A program made the translations under genes and the position numbers. This document shows positions 1 through 6,571 of a stretch of 8,055 nt of DNA, piece after piece. Location: NCBI GenBank assembly GCA_018819665.1, contig JAHJOY010000316.1, positions 1 to 8,055 on the forward strand, written 5' to 3'. Source of the DNA: a bacterium (GTDB taxonomy: Bacteria > Atribacterota > Phoenicimicrobiia > Phoenicimicrobiales > Phoenicimicrobiaceae). The notes under the pieces are model-generated. The model was not told the origin of the DNA. It saw only the letters and a list, made by a program, of their open reading frames with translations, and did no database searches. Each line of letters begins with the position of its first letter. The stretch's first letter is position 1.

Positions 1-779
1 GATTAAAGAAAGGGGATATTTGTTTAGTAAAAACAGCTATTGGTTTAGACTTGGGCGAAGTAGTGATCCCTTACAAATATATAAAAATTGATGAAATAGA
101 TACCCCGCTTAAAAATGTACTTAGACAAGCGAATAAAGAGGATTTTAAGAAACTCGAAATAATAAAGCGAGAGGAAATTGATGCATTAAATATCTGTAAA
201 GAGAAGATTAAAAAATATAACTTGCCCATGAAATTAGTTTACGTAAAGTATTTATTTGATAGAAGTCGGATAATATTCTATTTTGTTTCTACTCAACGAA
301 TAGATTTTCGAGAATTGGTTAAAGACTTAGCTAAAATCTTTAAAACTAAAATCGAGCTGAGACAGATTGGAGTGAGAGATGGAACAAAATTAATAGGTGG
401 AATGGGAATTTGTGGGAGAGAAGTGTGTTGCGTTTCTTATATTCAAAAGTTTGCTCCAATTCATATTAATATGGCTAAAATACAAAAAATTGCCCTGAAT
501 CAATCTAAAGTATCAGGCCTTTGCGGTAGATTAATGTGTTGCCTATCTTACGAATCTGAGTTCTATAAAGAGATCTTAAAAAAGTACCCAAGATTGAGAG
601 ATGATATTGAAATAGAAAAAGGCAAAGGAAAAGTTATAGAAATAAATGTGCTGAAAAAATATATCGTAGCTGAGTTAGAAACTGATGGAGGTATTAAGAA
701 AAGAATTAAAATACCCGAAGAAGAATTTGAAAAACTCGGAATAAAAAATAAAAGTGCAAAAAATAATGATAATAAATGA
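1..779 (+). CDS. ricT: RicT/YaaT-like PSP1-domain protein (5' partial)
   Basis: The first ATG-like start (TTG at 51) is not the real one. The frame is open to the window edge, and codons from position 3 read LKKGDICLVKTAIGLDLGEV, the beta-strand segment that normally precedes this point in PSP1 proteins. The true start is therefore upstream. Two C-X4-C-C clusters are visible, CGREVCC (from position 411) and CGRLMCC (from about 522), each following a glycine-rich stretch; these are the hallmark of RicT. In Bacillus, RicT works with RicA (YmcA) and RicF (YlbF) in a complex carrying Fe-S clusters that stimulates RNase Y mRNA processing and affects sporulation, competence and biofilm. That the cysteines here bind Fe-S is inferred from the family. 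The C-terminus is Lys/Asn-rich. The end overlaps the next gene, indicating translational coupling, and the ricT–trmN6–rsmI–metG order supports the call. Confidence 0.93.
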   Translation, partial: LKKGDICLVKTAIGLDLGEVVIPYKYIKIDEIDTPLKNVLRQANKEDFKKLEIIKREEIDALNICKEKIKKYNLPMKLVYVKYLFDRSRIIFYFVSTQRIDFRELVKDLAKIFKTKIELRQIGVRDGTKLIGGMGICGREVCCVSYIQKFAPIHINMAKIQKIALNQSKVSGLCGRLMCCLSYESEFYKEILKKYPRLRDDIEIEKGKGKVIEINVLKKYIVAELETDGGIKKRIKIPEEEFEKLGIKNKSAKNNDNK

Positions 780-1449
780 TAATGAAAAAATCGAAGATCT
801 AGGAGATAAAGGACTAAAAATTATCCAGGCAAGCGATTCATATCGTTTTTCGGTGGATTCTGTTTTACTGCTTAATTTTATTAGAGTTAAAAGCTATGAA
901 AAAATTATTGATTTGGGTACTGGTTCTGGGATAATCCCTCTACTTTTATTTAGTAAAAGAAAAGGATTATATATTTATGGAATTGAGATACAAAAAGATT
1001 TAGCGGATATGGCCAGAAGAAGTGTAAAATTAAATAAATTACAAAATGGTATAACTATAATTCAAGAGGATTTCAGAAACCTAAAAAACATTTTTAAAAA
1101 CCAACAATTTGATGTAGTAATAAGCAATCCTCCTTTTATTTCTCTGGGGCAGGGAAAGATTAATCCTTCGAGTAGCAGAGCTATTGCCCGGCACGAAATA
1201 AAAGGTGATTTAGAGGATATAATTTCCATAAGTAATTATTTGTTGAAAAATAAAGGAAGAATTTATTTAATTTATAGAAGTGCGAAACTAATAAAATTAG
1301 CAATAACTTTAAAAAAATATGGCATTGAACCAAAGGTTGTAAAATTTATTCATCCTCGGCCAGGAGAAAATGCAAATCTTGTATTATTAGAGGGAATAAA
1401 AGGGGGAAAAGAAGAATTAAAAATTGAGAATCCTATATTTCAATATTAA
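766..1449 (+). CDS. tRNA1(Val) (adenine(37)-N6)-methyltransferase family protein (TrmN6/YabB-like)
   Basis: A Rossmann-fold SAM-dependent methyltransferase of 227 residues. Numbered from the alternative GTG start at 754, motif I DLGTGSG lies at 53-59, the acidic strand-2 end IEIQ at 77-80, and the catalytic N6-adenine motif NPPF at 125-128, with ARHE at 145-148 also typical of the YabB/TrmN6 group. The Escherichia coli member methylates A37 of tRNA1(Val); the exact substrate of Gram-positive YabB proteins is less certain. Two starts are possible: GTG at 754 (26-nt overlap with ricT) or ATG at 766 (14-nt overlap). Neither has a clear Shine-Dalgarno sequence, so initiation by translational coupling to ricT is likely. 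I prefer ATG because the residues added by GTG (MQKI) look like read-through of the Lys-rich ricT tail. The neighbours match yaaT-yabB-yabC of Bacillus. Confidence 0.88.
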   Translation: MIINDNEKIEDLGDKGLKIIQASDSYRFSVDSVLLLNFIRVKSYEKIIDLGTGSGIIPLLLFSKRKGLYIYGIEIQKDLADMARRSVKLNKLQNGITIIQEDFRNLKNIFKNQQFDVVISNPPFISLGQGKINPSSSRAIARHEIKGDLEDIISISNYLLKNKGRIYLIYRSAKLIKLAITLKKYGIEPKVVKFIHPRPGENANLVLLEGIKGGKEELKIENPIFQY

Positions 1450-1476
1450 CGAAAAAAGTGGAGATGAATAAGTATT

Positions 1477-2343
1477 TTGGATAAAAATGAAACAGAGGGA
1501 ATTTTATACATTTGCGGGACACCTATTGGAAATTTAGAAGATATTACTATCAGGGCTTTAAAGATTTTAAAAGAGGTAAAATTAATTGCCGCTGAAGATA
1601 CCAGACATACAAAAAAATTATTAATTCATTACCAGATAAATACAAAAGTTACAAGCTACCATGAATATAATAAATTTAAAAAAGCTCCCTATCTGGTAGA
1701 AATATTAAAAAATGGTCAGGACATAGCTCTGGTTTCTGATGCGGGTATGCCAGGAATTTCCGATCCAGGATATGTATTGATAAATTTAGCTTTAAATAAT
1801 AATATAAAAATAATTCCTATCCCCGGTGTTTCGGCATTGATAACTGCTTTAGTTGTATCAGGATTACCTACCGATAAATTTGTTTTTGAGGGATTTTTAC
1901 CCCGCAAAATTAAAGAGAGGAAGAGATATTTTAAGAGTATAGAAAATGAAGAGAGAACCATTATTTTCTATGAAGCCCCGCATAGACTAAAAAGAGCCCT
2001 TAAAGATATGTTGGATGTTTGGGGAGAGAGAAAAATAGTTATAGCTCGTGAGTTGACCAAGAAGTACGAAGAGATAATTAGAGGAAATCTGAGCCAGGTT
2101 ATAACTGAAATTAATACAAAAGAGATAAAAGGTGAAATTACCCTGGTTGTTCAGGGGGGAATTAAGAAAAAAGGAAACGATACAATAGATTTTTTAAAAG
2201 ATGAATGTATAATGGAAATATATTTAAAAAAACTAAAAAACCAGGGTTATTCAAATAAAGATATAATAAAAATTGCTCAGGAAAAATTAAATATTCCAAA
2301 AAATCTGATATACAAAAAATTATTGGAAATGCAAAATAAATAG
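1477..2343 (+). CDS. rsmI: 16S rRNA (cytidine(1402)-2'-O)-methyltransferase RsmI
   Basis: Full-length (288 residues) tetrapyrrole-methylase-fold enzyme that 2'-O-methylates C1402 of 16S rRNA in the decoding centre, using SAM. Family motifs in order: GTPIGNLEDIT (14-24), AAEDTRHT (38-45), SDAGMPGISDPG (87-98), PGVSA (116-120), FEGFLPRK (137-144), YEAPHR (165-170) and RELTKKYEE (191-199). A small C-terminal helical region (about 245-288, SNKDIIKIAQ) fits the usual RsmI tail. The start is TTG at 1477: an in-frame TGA at 1465-1467 blocks any longer version, and GGAG at 1460-1463 gives a longish 13-nt spacing. An ATG at 1464 lies in another frame and ends after six codons. The gene follows the methyltransferase by 27 nt, so they are probably co-transcribed. 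YazA, which sits between them in Bacillus, is absent. Confidence 0.95.
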   Translation: MDKNETEGILYICGTPIGNLEDITIRALKILKEVKLIAAEDTRHTKKLLIHYQINTKVTSYHEYNKFKKAPYLVEILKNGQDIALVSDAGMPGISDPGYVLINLALNNNIKIIPIPGVSALITALVVSGLPTDKFVFEGFLPRKIKERKRYFKSIENEERTIIFYEAPHRLKRALKDMLDVWGERKIVIARELTKKYEEIIRGNLSQVITEINTKEIKGEITLVVQGGIKKKGNDTIDFLKDECIMEIYLKKLKNQGYSNKDIIKIAQEKLNIPKNLIYKKLLEMQNK

Positions 2344-2371
2344 TATATCGTATTTCGTATATCGTATATCG
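2344..2371 (+). repeat. Heptamer array, word TATATCG (4 units)
   Basis: Four abutting 7-nt units directly after the rsmI stop: TATATCG, TATTTCG, TATATCG, TATATCG. The array is near-reverse-complementary to the array at 2447-2485, with matches of 14 nt perfect or 21 nt with one mismatch. It could therefore form the 5' arm of a large hairpin between rsmI and metG. Confidence 0.85.
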
Positions 2372-2374
2372 TTA

Positions 2375-2408
2375 AGAAGCCAGAAGCCAAATTCAGAAGC
2401 CAGAAGAT
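2375..2408 (+). repeat. Heptamer array, word AGAAGCC (4 units)
   Basis: Units AGAAGCC, AGAAGCC, a 6-nt spacer AAATTC, then AGAAGCC and AGAAGAT. It lies inside the loop of the inverted pair formed by the flanking TATATCG-type arrays. No open frame or RNA gene is seen here. Confidence 0.8.
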
Positions 2409-2437
2409 TACATAGAATTTAGAGGTTAGTGTATTAT
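2408..2437 (+). promoter_or_regulatory. Possible weak promoter upstream of metG
   Basis: TTACAT at 2408-2413 and TATTAT at 2432-2437 are 18 nt apart and could be a sigma-70 promoter for metG. The -35 match is poor and the region is A+T-rich, so chance is a real possibility. Confidence 0.3.
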
Positions 2438-2446
2438 AAGTCTATT

Positions 2447-2485
2447 ACGAAATACGAAATACGATATACGATATACGATATAACG
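2447..2485 (-). repeat. Heptamer array, word ACGATAT (5 units), inverted partner of 2344-2371
   Basis: Five abutting 7-nt units ACGAAAT, ACGAAAT, ACGATAT, ACGATAT, ACGATAT, followed by AACG. Read on the minus strand these are ATATCGT/ATTTCGT, the same word as at 2344-2371. The array ends about 8 nt before the metG ribosome site, so the 3' arm of a hairpin would lie next to it. Confidence 0.85.
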
Positions 2486-2506
2486 AGAAAAGAAAGGTGA
2501 ATTATA

Positions 2507-4426
2507 ATGAAAGAAAATAATAAATCTAAAAAAACATTTTATATAACTACCCCTATCTATTATGTTAATGATGTACCACATATCGGACATGCTTACACTA
2601 CAATAGCTGCAGATGTCATGGCTAGATATAAAAAACTATCCGGATATGATGTTCTTTTTTCTACCGGCACAGATGAACATGGTCAAAAGATTGCTCGTTC
2701 AGCAGAAAAAGTAAATTTAACACCTTTGGAGCTGGCAGATAAGGTGGTATTAAAATTTAAAAGTCTCTGGCCCTTGCTAAATATAAAATATGATGATTTT
2801 ATACGTACAACTGAACCAAGACATATTAAAGTAGTTCAAGAAATATTTACTAAATTATATGAAAACGGTGATATTTACAAAGGTGAATATGAGGGTTGGT
2901 ATTGTGTGCCCTGTGAGACGTTTTGGACTGAGACCCAGTTGACGAATGAAACATGTCCTACTTGCGGGAAGAAGATAGAAAAGATAAAGGAAGAAAGTTA
3001 TTTCTTTAAAATGTCAAAATATCAAGATCGGATATCATCATATTTTGAAAAAAATCCTCAATGCATTCAACCGAAAGCAAGAAGAAATGAAATTATAAGT
3101 TTTGTAAAAGGCGGCCTTAAAGACCAAAGTATAACCAGAACAAAAAAAAGCTTAAAGTGGGGCATAGATGTCCCTTTTGATAATAATCATGTAATTTATG
3201 TCTGGTATGATGCTTTATTAAATTACATTACAGTAGCAGGATATAATATAGATAATGAAAAATTTGAGAAATATTGGCCGGCAGATGTTCATCTTGTTGG
3301 AAAAGATATATTGAGATTCCATACCGTTATCTGGTTTACCATGTTAATGGCAGCTGGGATTGAACTTCCCCGAATGGTCTTTGCTCATGGTTGGTGGACT
3401 ATAGAGGGAGAAAAAATGTCAAAATCTAAGGGAAATGTAGTAGATCCTTATAAAATGATAGAAGAATATGGCGCCGATGCCTTTAGGTATTTTTTAATGA
3501 GAGAGGTTTCTTTTGGGCAAGATGGTAATTTTTCTAAAGATTTGTTGATTAAAAGAATAAATTATGACTTGGCTAACGATTTGGGGAATTTAGTAAGTAG
3601 AACTATAGCTATGATTACCCAGTATTTTAACAAAGAGATTCCCCAATCAGGGATAGAAAAAGAAAAATACGATGTGGAGTTAGAGAATTATGCCTTAAAA
3701 ACTACAAAAAAGTATTATACTCAAATGAATAATTTATCGCTTAACGCCGCTTTGGAAACTATCTGGCAATTTATAAGAAGAACTAATAAATATATTGATC
3801 AAACAGAGCCCTGGATATTAGGGCGCGATAGTTTACAAAAGGAAAGATTATCTACTATTCTATATAATTTGGCTGAATCTATACGCCTATCCACCATTTT
3901 AATTTATCCCTTTATGCCGGTAAAAGCAAAAGAAATTTGGGAACAGTTAGGATTAGAAAGCGATTTAGAAAAATTAAGATTAGATGAAGATGCTTCTTGG
4001 GGAAAATTAAAACCAGGAATTCTGGTTAAGCCGGGAAAAATAATATTTCCCAGGATTGACACTAAAAAGAAAGGGCAAAAAGAGGCAAAAGAAGATAAAG
4101 TCAACTTCATATCTTACGATGAATTTAAAAAAATTGATTTGAGAGTAGGAAAGGTTATTTCTGCCGAAGAAGTGAGCGGAACAGATAAATTACTTAAACT
4201 GGAAATAAGTTTAGGAGCAGAAAAAAGAACTATTGTAGCCGGAGTTAAAAAACATTACTCTGCCGAAGAAATATTGGGGAAGAAAATAGTAATAGTAACT
4301 AATTTACAGCCTGTGAAGCTTAGAGGGATAGAATCTCAAGGCATGGTTTTAGCAGCGGTTGACAAAGATAATGTAGTTTTATTAACTATAGATAAAGATA
4401 TTACTGAAGGTAGCAAAATACAATAA
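2507..4426 (+). CDS. metG: Methionyl-tRNA synthetase with C-terminal tRNA-binding domain
   Basis: Cytoplasmic class I aminoacyl-tRNA synthetase that charges tRNA(Met), including the initiator, with methionine using ATP. Its 639 residues match the usual one-chain bacterial MetRS with a fused tail. Signature HIGH is at 25-28 (PHIGHAY) and KMSKS at 303-307 (KMSKSKGNVVDP). There is one zinc knuckle, Cys133/Cys136 and Cys150/Cys153 (CVPC, CPTC), so this is a single-knuckle form. The anticodon-binding helical region follows, then a Lys-rich linker. From about residue 533 there is an EMAPII/Trbp111-type OB-fold tRNA-binding domain (IDLRVGKV, VTNLQPVKLRG, SQGM), which in homologues promotes dimerisation and tRNA affinity. 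ATG at 2507 is preceded by AAAGGTGA at 2493-2500. Its position after rsmI matches metS in Bacillus, although here a repeat-filled spacer of 163 nt intervenes. Confidence 0.97.
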   Translation: MKENNKSKKTFYITTPIYYVNDVPHIGHAYTTIAADVMARYKKLSGYDVLFSTGTDEHGQKIARSAEKVNLTPLELADKVVLKFKSLWPLLNIKYDDFIRTTEPRHIKVVQEIFTKLYENGDIYKGEYEGWYCVPCETFWTETQLTNETCPTCGKKIEKIKEESYFFKMSKYQDRISSYFEKNPQCIQPKARRNEIISFVKGGLKDQSITRTKKSLKWGIDVPFDNNHVIYVWYDALLNYITVAGYNIDNEKFEKYWPADVHLVGKDILRFHTVIWFTMLMAAGIELPRMVFAHGWWTIEGEKMSKSKGNVVDPYKMIEEYGADAFRYFLMREVSFGQDGNFSKDLLIKRINYDLANDLGNLVSRTIAMITQYFNKEIPQSGIEKEKYDVELENYALKTTKKYYTQMNNLSLNAALETIWQFIRRTNKYIDQTEPWILGRDSLQKERLSTILYNLAESIRLSTILIYPFMPVKAKEIWEQLGLESDLEKLRLDEDASWGKLKPGILVKPGKIIFPRIDTKKKGQKEAKEDKVNFISYDEFKKIDLRVGKVISAEEVSGTDKLLKLEISLGAEKRTIVAGVKKHYSAEEILGKKIVIVTNLQPVKLRGIESQGMVLAAVDKDNVVLLTIDKDITEGSKIQ

Positions 4427-4469
4427 ATTAAGTTACCATCCCTAAAAAAATATCTAAGGAGGAATATTT

Positions 4470-5324
4470 ATGTCTAATGAAAAGAACAAAGGAGAAAAAA
4501 AAGATATGGTAGATTCATTTAGAGAAAAAATTAATAAAAATCTTGGCTTAGTAGTCCTAATTTTTATGTCTCTTATAATTATCTTATTTATTACATTACA
4601 AATTAGCATTAATAACCTGAGCGCACAGACAGAAAAACATGTTGAAAATATTAATCTGAAGAATGAGAAGATAGTCAGTAGAGTAGAAGATTTATCTAAC
4701 GAAGTAAAAAAATATAGTCAAGTTAAAATAGGTAGAGATCAATTTACAGAAATCTATATGCAATTACAAGAATTAACCGGAATGATTTCAAACGAAGTTA
4801 AGAGAGAATATTATATTACAAAAGTAGTAAGGGATATTTCTAAAAATAATTCTACCATAGACAGTAAATCTATATATGAGATATCTAAAACTATTTATGA
4901 AGAATCCATAAGATATAATTTTAATCCTTTATTAATAACTGCCATAATAAAAACAGAAAGCAATTACGAACCAACCGCAGTTTCTGATTCTTATGCTTAT
5001 GGATTATGTCAGGTAAGAAGATTTATCGCTCCGGAGTTGGCAGAAAATATTGGTATTAAATGGGATGGTGCAGAGAAAACATTATTTAATCACATCAAAA
5101 ACATTAAAATCGGAGTCTATTATCTATCTATATTAAATAGAGATTTTAATGATTTAAAAACTGCTGTTATAGCTTACAACCAAGGGCCTTATGCTGTACA
5201 AGAACGATTAACCAACAATCAGGAATTACCTGATAATTATTTGAATAAGGTATTGGACTATTACGCTAATTTAAGAGGATTTAGTTTGGAAGAAGTTCAA
5301 AATGAGATCAAAGCTACTGATTAA
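4470..5324 (+). CDS. Membrane-anchored SLT-type lytic transglycosylase
   Basis: A 284-residue protein with a charged cytoplasmic N-terminus (1-24), one membrane segment (about 25-46, LGLVVLIFMSLIIILFITLQ), an extracytoplasmic probable coiled-coil stalk (about 50-125, Glu/Lys/Asn-rich), and a C-terminal SLT (Slt70-like) domain from about 140. The catalytic glutamate is probably Glu163 in KTESNY. Other family motifs are GLCQV (178-182, where Met usually occupies the Cys position) and AYNQGP (235-240, for AYNAGP). Such enzymes cleave the MurNAc-GlcNAc bond of peptidoglycan to leave 1,6-anhydroMurNAc. No cleavable signal peptide is evident, so an anchored type II topology is inferred. A strong ribosome site AAGGAGG (4456-4462) precedes ATG, 43 nt after metG, so co-transcription with metG is likely. 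This gene is not part of the conserved metG neighbourhood. Confidence 0.9.
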   Translation: MSNEKNKGEKKDMVDSFREKINKNLGLVVLIFMSLIIILFITLQISINNLSAQTEKHVENINLKNEKIVSRVEDLSNEVKKYSQVKIGRDQFTEIYMQLQELTGMISNEVKREYYITKVVRDISKNNSTIDSKSIYEISKTIYEESIRYNFNPLLITAIIKTESNYEPTAVSDSYAYGLCQVRRFIAPELAENIGIKWDGAEKTLFNHIKNIKIGVYYLSILNRDFNDLKTAVIAYNQGPYAVQERLTNNQELPDNYLNKVLDYYANLRGFSLEEVQNEIKATD

Positions 5325-5325
5325 A

Positions 5326-5418
5326 TTAGTCATTAGCATTTAGTATAGCGTATAGCGTACAGCGTTTAGCGTTTAGTAGTATAGTATCGCGTATCAAGTA
5401 TCGAGTATATAGTAAAGA
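5326..5418 (+). repeat. Heptamer arrays TTAGCAT → TAGCGTA/TTAGCGT → GTATCGA
   Basis: Starting 2 nt after the transglycosylase stop, the sequence is a chain of 7-nt units whose word changes along the array. TTAGTCA, TTAGCAT and TTAGTAT occupy 5326-5346. After one phase slip come ATAGCGT, ATAGCGT, ACAGCGT, TTAGCGT and TTAGTAG (5345-5379). After a second slip come GTATCGC, GTATCAA, GTATCGA, GTATATA and GTAAAGA (5384-5418). The words resemble the reverse complements of those at 6735-6869, beyond ribU. I see no coding potential or RNA gene here. Confidence 0.85.
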
Positions 5419-5436
5419 CAATAAAAACTATGTAGA

Positions 5437-5453
5437 ACAGGCATCTCGCCTGT
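5437..5453. repeat. Short REP-like hairpin
   Basis: ACAGGC (5437-5442), loop ATCTC, GCCTGT (5448-5453): a perfect 6-bp G+C-rich stem in A+T-rich surroundings. No T-run follows, so it is not a convincing terminator. It resembles a dispersed intergenic palindrome, but its copy number cannot be judged from one window. Confidence 0.55.
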
Positions 5454-5492
5454 CAATTGGTCTTACAAACTGATCAACGGGATAACTACCTT

Positions 5493-5532
5493 GACTGGTA
5501 GACTGGAAGACCGGTGGACTGGTAGACTAAAA
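5493..5532 (+). repeat. Octamer array, word GACTGGTA (5 units)
   Basis: Five abutting 8-nt units: GACTGGTA, GACTGGAA, GACCGGTG, GACTGGTA, GACTAAAA. The period here is 8, not 7, and the word shares nothing obvious with the flanking arrays. Confidence 0.82.
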
Positions 5533-5533
5533 T

Positions 5534-5573
5534 AATTGGAGAATTGGCAAATTGGTGAATTAGTGAATTTTCT
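5534..5573 (+). repeat. Octamer array, word AATTGGTG (5 units)
   Basis: Five abutting 8-nt units: AATTGGAG, AATTGGCA, AATTGGTG, AATTAGTG, AATTTTCT. The array begins one base after the GACTGGTA array and ends 2 nt before the -35 box of the riboswitch promoter. Confidence 0.8.
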
Positions 5574-5575
5574 TG

Positions 5576-5604
5576 TTGTAAAGGGTACAAAAAAGTGATA
5601 TAAT
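5576..5604 (+). promoter_or_regulatory. Sigma-70 promoter of the FMN riboswitch–ribU unit
   Basis: TTGTAA (-35, 5576-5581) and TATAAT (-10, 5599-5604) are separated by exactly 17 nt, and TGA at 5596-5598 gives an extended -10. Transcription would begin near 5611, about 20 nt before the aptamer. This is the best-formed promoter in the window and its placement fits the riboswitch. Confidence 0.82.
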
Positions 5605-5631
5605 TACCAAAAATAGAATATTGAAGATTAA

Positions 5632-5828
5632 ACTTTTTCGGGGCAGGGTGAGGTTAGACTAAAAGATAACCAATTCCCGACCGGTGGTAAAATTATTCTC
5701 CTCACTGATAGTAGAGAATGCTGAAAGGAGGTAATAAGCCCACGAGCTCGGTATTCACCATTGTGAGTGCCGAACAGATCTGGTGAAAAGCCAGAGCCGA
5801 CAGTATAGTCTGGAAGGGAGGAGAAGTA
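5632..5828 (+). promoter_or_regulatory. FMN riboswitch (RFN element)
   Basis: Conserved RFN blocks occur in order: CGGGGCAGGGTGA (5639-5651), ATTCCCGACCGGTGGT (5673-5688), GCCCACGAGC (5738-5747), GATCTGGTGAAAAGCCAGAG (5768-5787) and CCGACAGTATAGTCTGGAAG (5788-5807 region), followed by GGGAGGAGAAG. P1 pairs 5632-5639 with 5820-5827. A 10-bp hairpin with wobble pairs (CGGTATTCAC/GTGAGTGCCG) and a CTGG/CCAG stem follow. The aptamer binds FMN and should turn off the downstream gene when flavin is plentiful. Two extensions are visible: a 20-nt hairpin inserted in the P2 loop (5652-5671) and a long variable stem at about 5693-5737. The downstream terminator and RibU gene agree with the call. Confidence 0.96.
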
Positions 5829-5848
5829 ATTTATTTTAAATAAGGATT

Positions 5849-5890
5849 ATCCCCGAGAAAATATAATTTTTTCGGGGATATTTTATTTTA
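5849..5890 (+). terminator. Intrinsic terminator, expression platform of the FMN riboswitch
   Basis: A 13-bp stem with one G·U pair runs from ATCCCCGAGAAAA (5849-5861) to TTTTTTCGGGGAT (5867-5879), with loop TATAA and then the T-rich tail ATTTTATTTTA. It lies 20 nt after P1 of the aptamer and 95 nt before the ribU start, as expected for transcriptional attenuation. Its 5' arm (5851-5860) can instead pair over 10 bp with 5634-5643 at the start of the aptamer. Confidence 0.9.
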
Positions 5891-5984
5891 AGAAATATCT
5901 TAAAATTATAGGGTCACGAAAAAATATTTTTTGTTATTAATTAAATTAGTGAGCAAAATAAAAAACTAAAGAAGGAGAATCTGT

Positions 5985-6515
5985 ATGAAAAGTAAAAAAA
6001 TTACCAGTATTTCTATTTTAGTAGCCTTGTCCATAGTAGCAGGGTATTTTATTCATTTTCCCATTTTACCCCAAGCACCGTTTTTATTATATGATCCGGG
6101 GAGTGTATTTCTCCTGATTGGATCTTTTAAATTAGGTCCGAAAATTGGTGTTTTAATGTCTCTAATTACTGCTATACTTTTTGCTCTTATCACCGGGCAA
6201 GGCGGTCCTTATGGTGCTTTGATGAATTTTTTAGCAACGGGAACTTTCGTATTTGTATCATCTCAAATCTATTTCTTGCATCATAACAAGAAGGGAGCAA
6301 TTTTAGGATTAATCTTGGGGACATTAGCAATGACCTTAATAATGGTCCCGGCTAATTTGATAATCACCCCTCTTTATTTAGGGGTTAATAGAGATATCGT
6401 AGTTAAAATGTTAATTCCAGCTATTATTCCCTTTAATCTTTTAAAAGGGATTATTAGTGGTGTCTTAACTTTCATTTTATATAAAAGGCTGTACCCTTTA
6501 ATAATTAGCAAATAA
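5985..6515 (+). CDS. ribU: RibU-like riboflavin S component of an ECF transporter
   Basis: A small (176-residue), very hydrophobic protein with about six predicted membrane segments (roughly 7-23, 39-50, 53-70, 76-98, 103-125, 143-168). It is the substrate-binding subunit that captures riboflavin outside the cell and works with the EcfT–EcfA–EcfA' energising module, normally encoded elsewhere; no such genes are in this window. Family-like features are the FPILPQAPFLLYDPGSVFLL stretch (25-44), GP at 51-52 and the GALMNFLA segment (77-84). The FMN riboswitch directly upstream is independent evidence for flavin specificity. ATG at 5985 has the site GAAGGAG at 5971-5977. The gene stands alone between two repeat-rich spacers, with its own promoter, aptamer and terminator. 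Confidence 0.92.
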   Translation: MKSKKITSISILVALSIVAGYFIHFPILPQAPFLLYDPGSVFLLIGSFKLGPKIGVLMSLITAILFALITGQGGPYGALMNFLATGTFVFVSSQIYFLHHNKKGAILGLILGTLAMTLIMVPANLIITPLYLGVNRDIVVKMLIPAIIPFNLLKGIISGVLTFILYKRLYPLIISK

Positions 6516-6532
6516 ACCTAAATTAATTTTTT

Positions 6533-6561
6533 TTGATAAATTACAATAATGATTATATAAT
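6533..6561 (+). promoter_or_regulatory. Sigma-70 promoter, probably for manC–metK
   Basis: TTGATA (6533-6538) and TATAAT (6556-6561) are 17 nt apart, close to consensus. It starts 18 nt after the ribU stop, giving a start near 6568 and a leader of about 320 nt that holds heptamer arrays and the double-hairpin palindrome before manC. Alternatively it drives a small non-coding transcript. The A+T richness lowers confidence somewhat. Confidence 0.6.
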
Positions 6562-6571
6562 AAGTTAAATT

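Noticed and set aside
1716..1961. 81-codon open frame on the minus strand
   Set aside because: It is entirely antisense to the conserved core of rsmI and has no recognisable features.
2344..2485. CRISPR array
   Set aside because: The repeats are 7 nt, tandem, without unique spacers of constant length, and no cas gene is present.
3904..4110. 68-codon open frame on the minus strand
   Set aside because: Antisense to the metG linker region, where Lys-rich codons remove stops from the opposite strand; no protein family resemblance.
5437..5453. Intrinsic terminator for the lytic transglycosylase gene
   Set aside because: The stem is only 6 bp and is followed by CAATTGGTC with no T-run; a dispersed palindrome is more likely.
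5721..5740. Ribosome site GAAAGGAGGTAATAA for an unannotated small gene
   Set aside because: The stretch is part of the variable stem of the FMN riboswitch, and no start codon with an open frame follows at a usable distance.
5917..5936. Second terminator from the A-run/T-run palindrome around AAAAAATATTTTTT
   Set aside because: The stem is almost purely A-T with no G+C core, so it would be too weak to terminate, and it lies between the true terminator and the ribU ribosome site.
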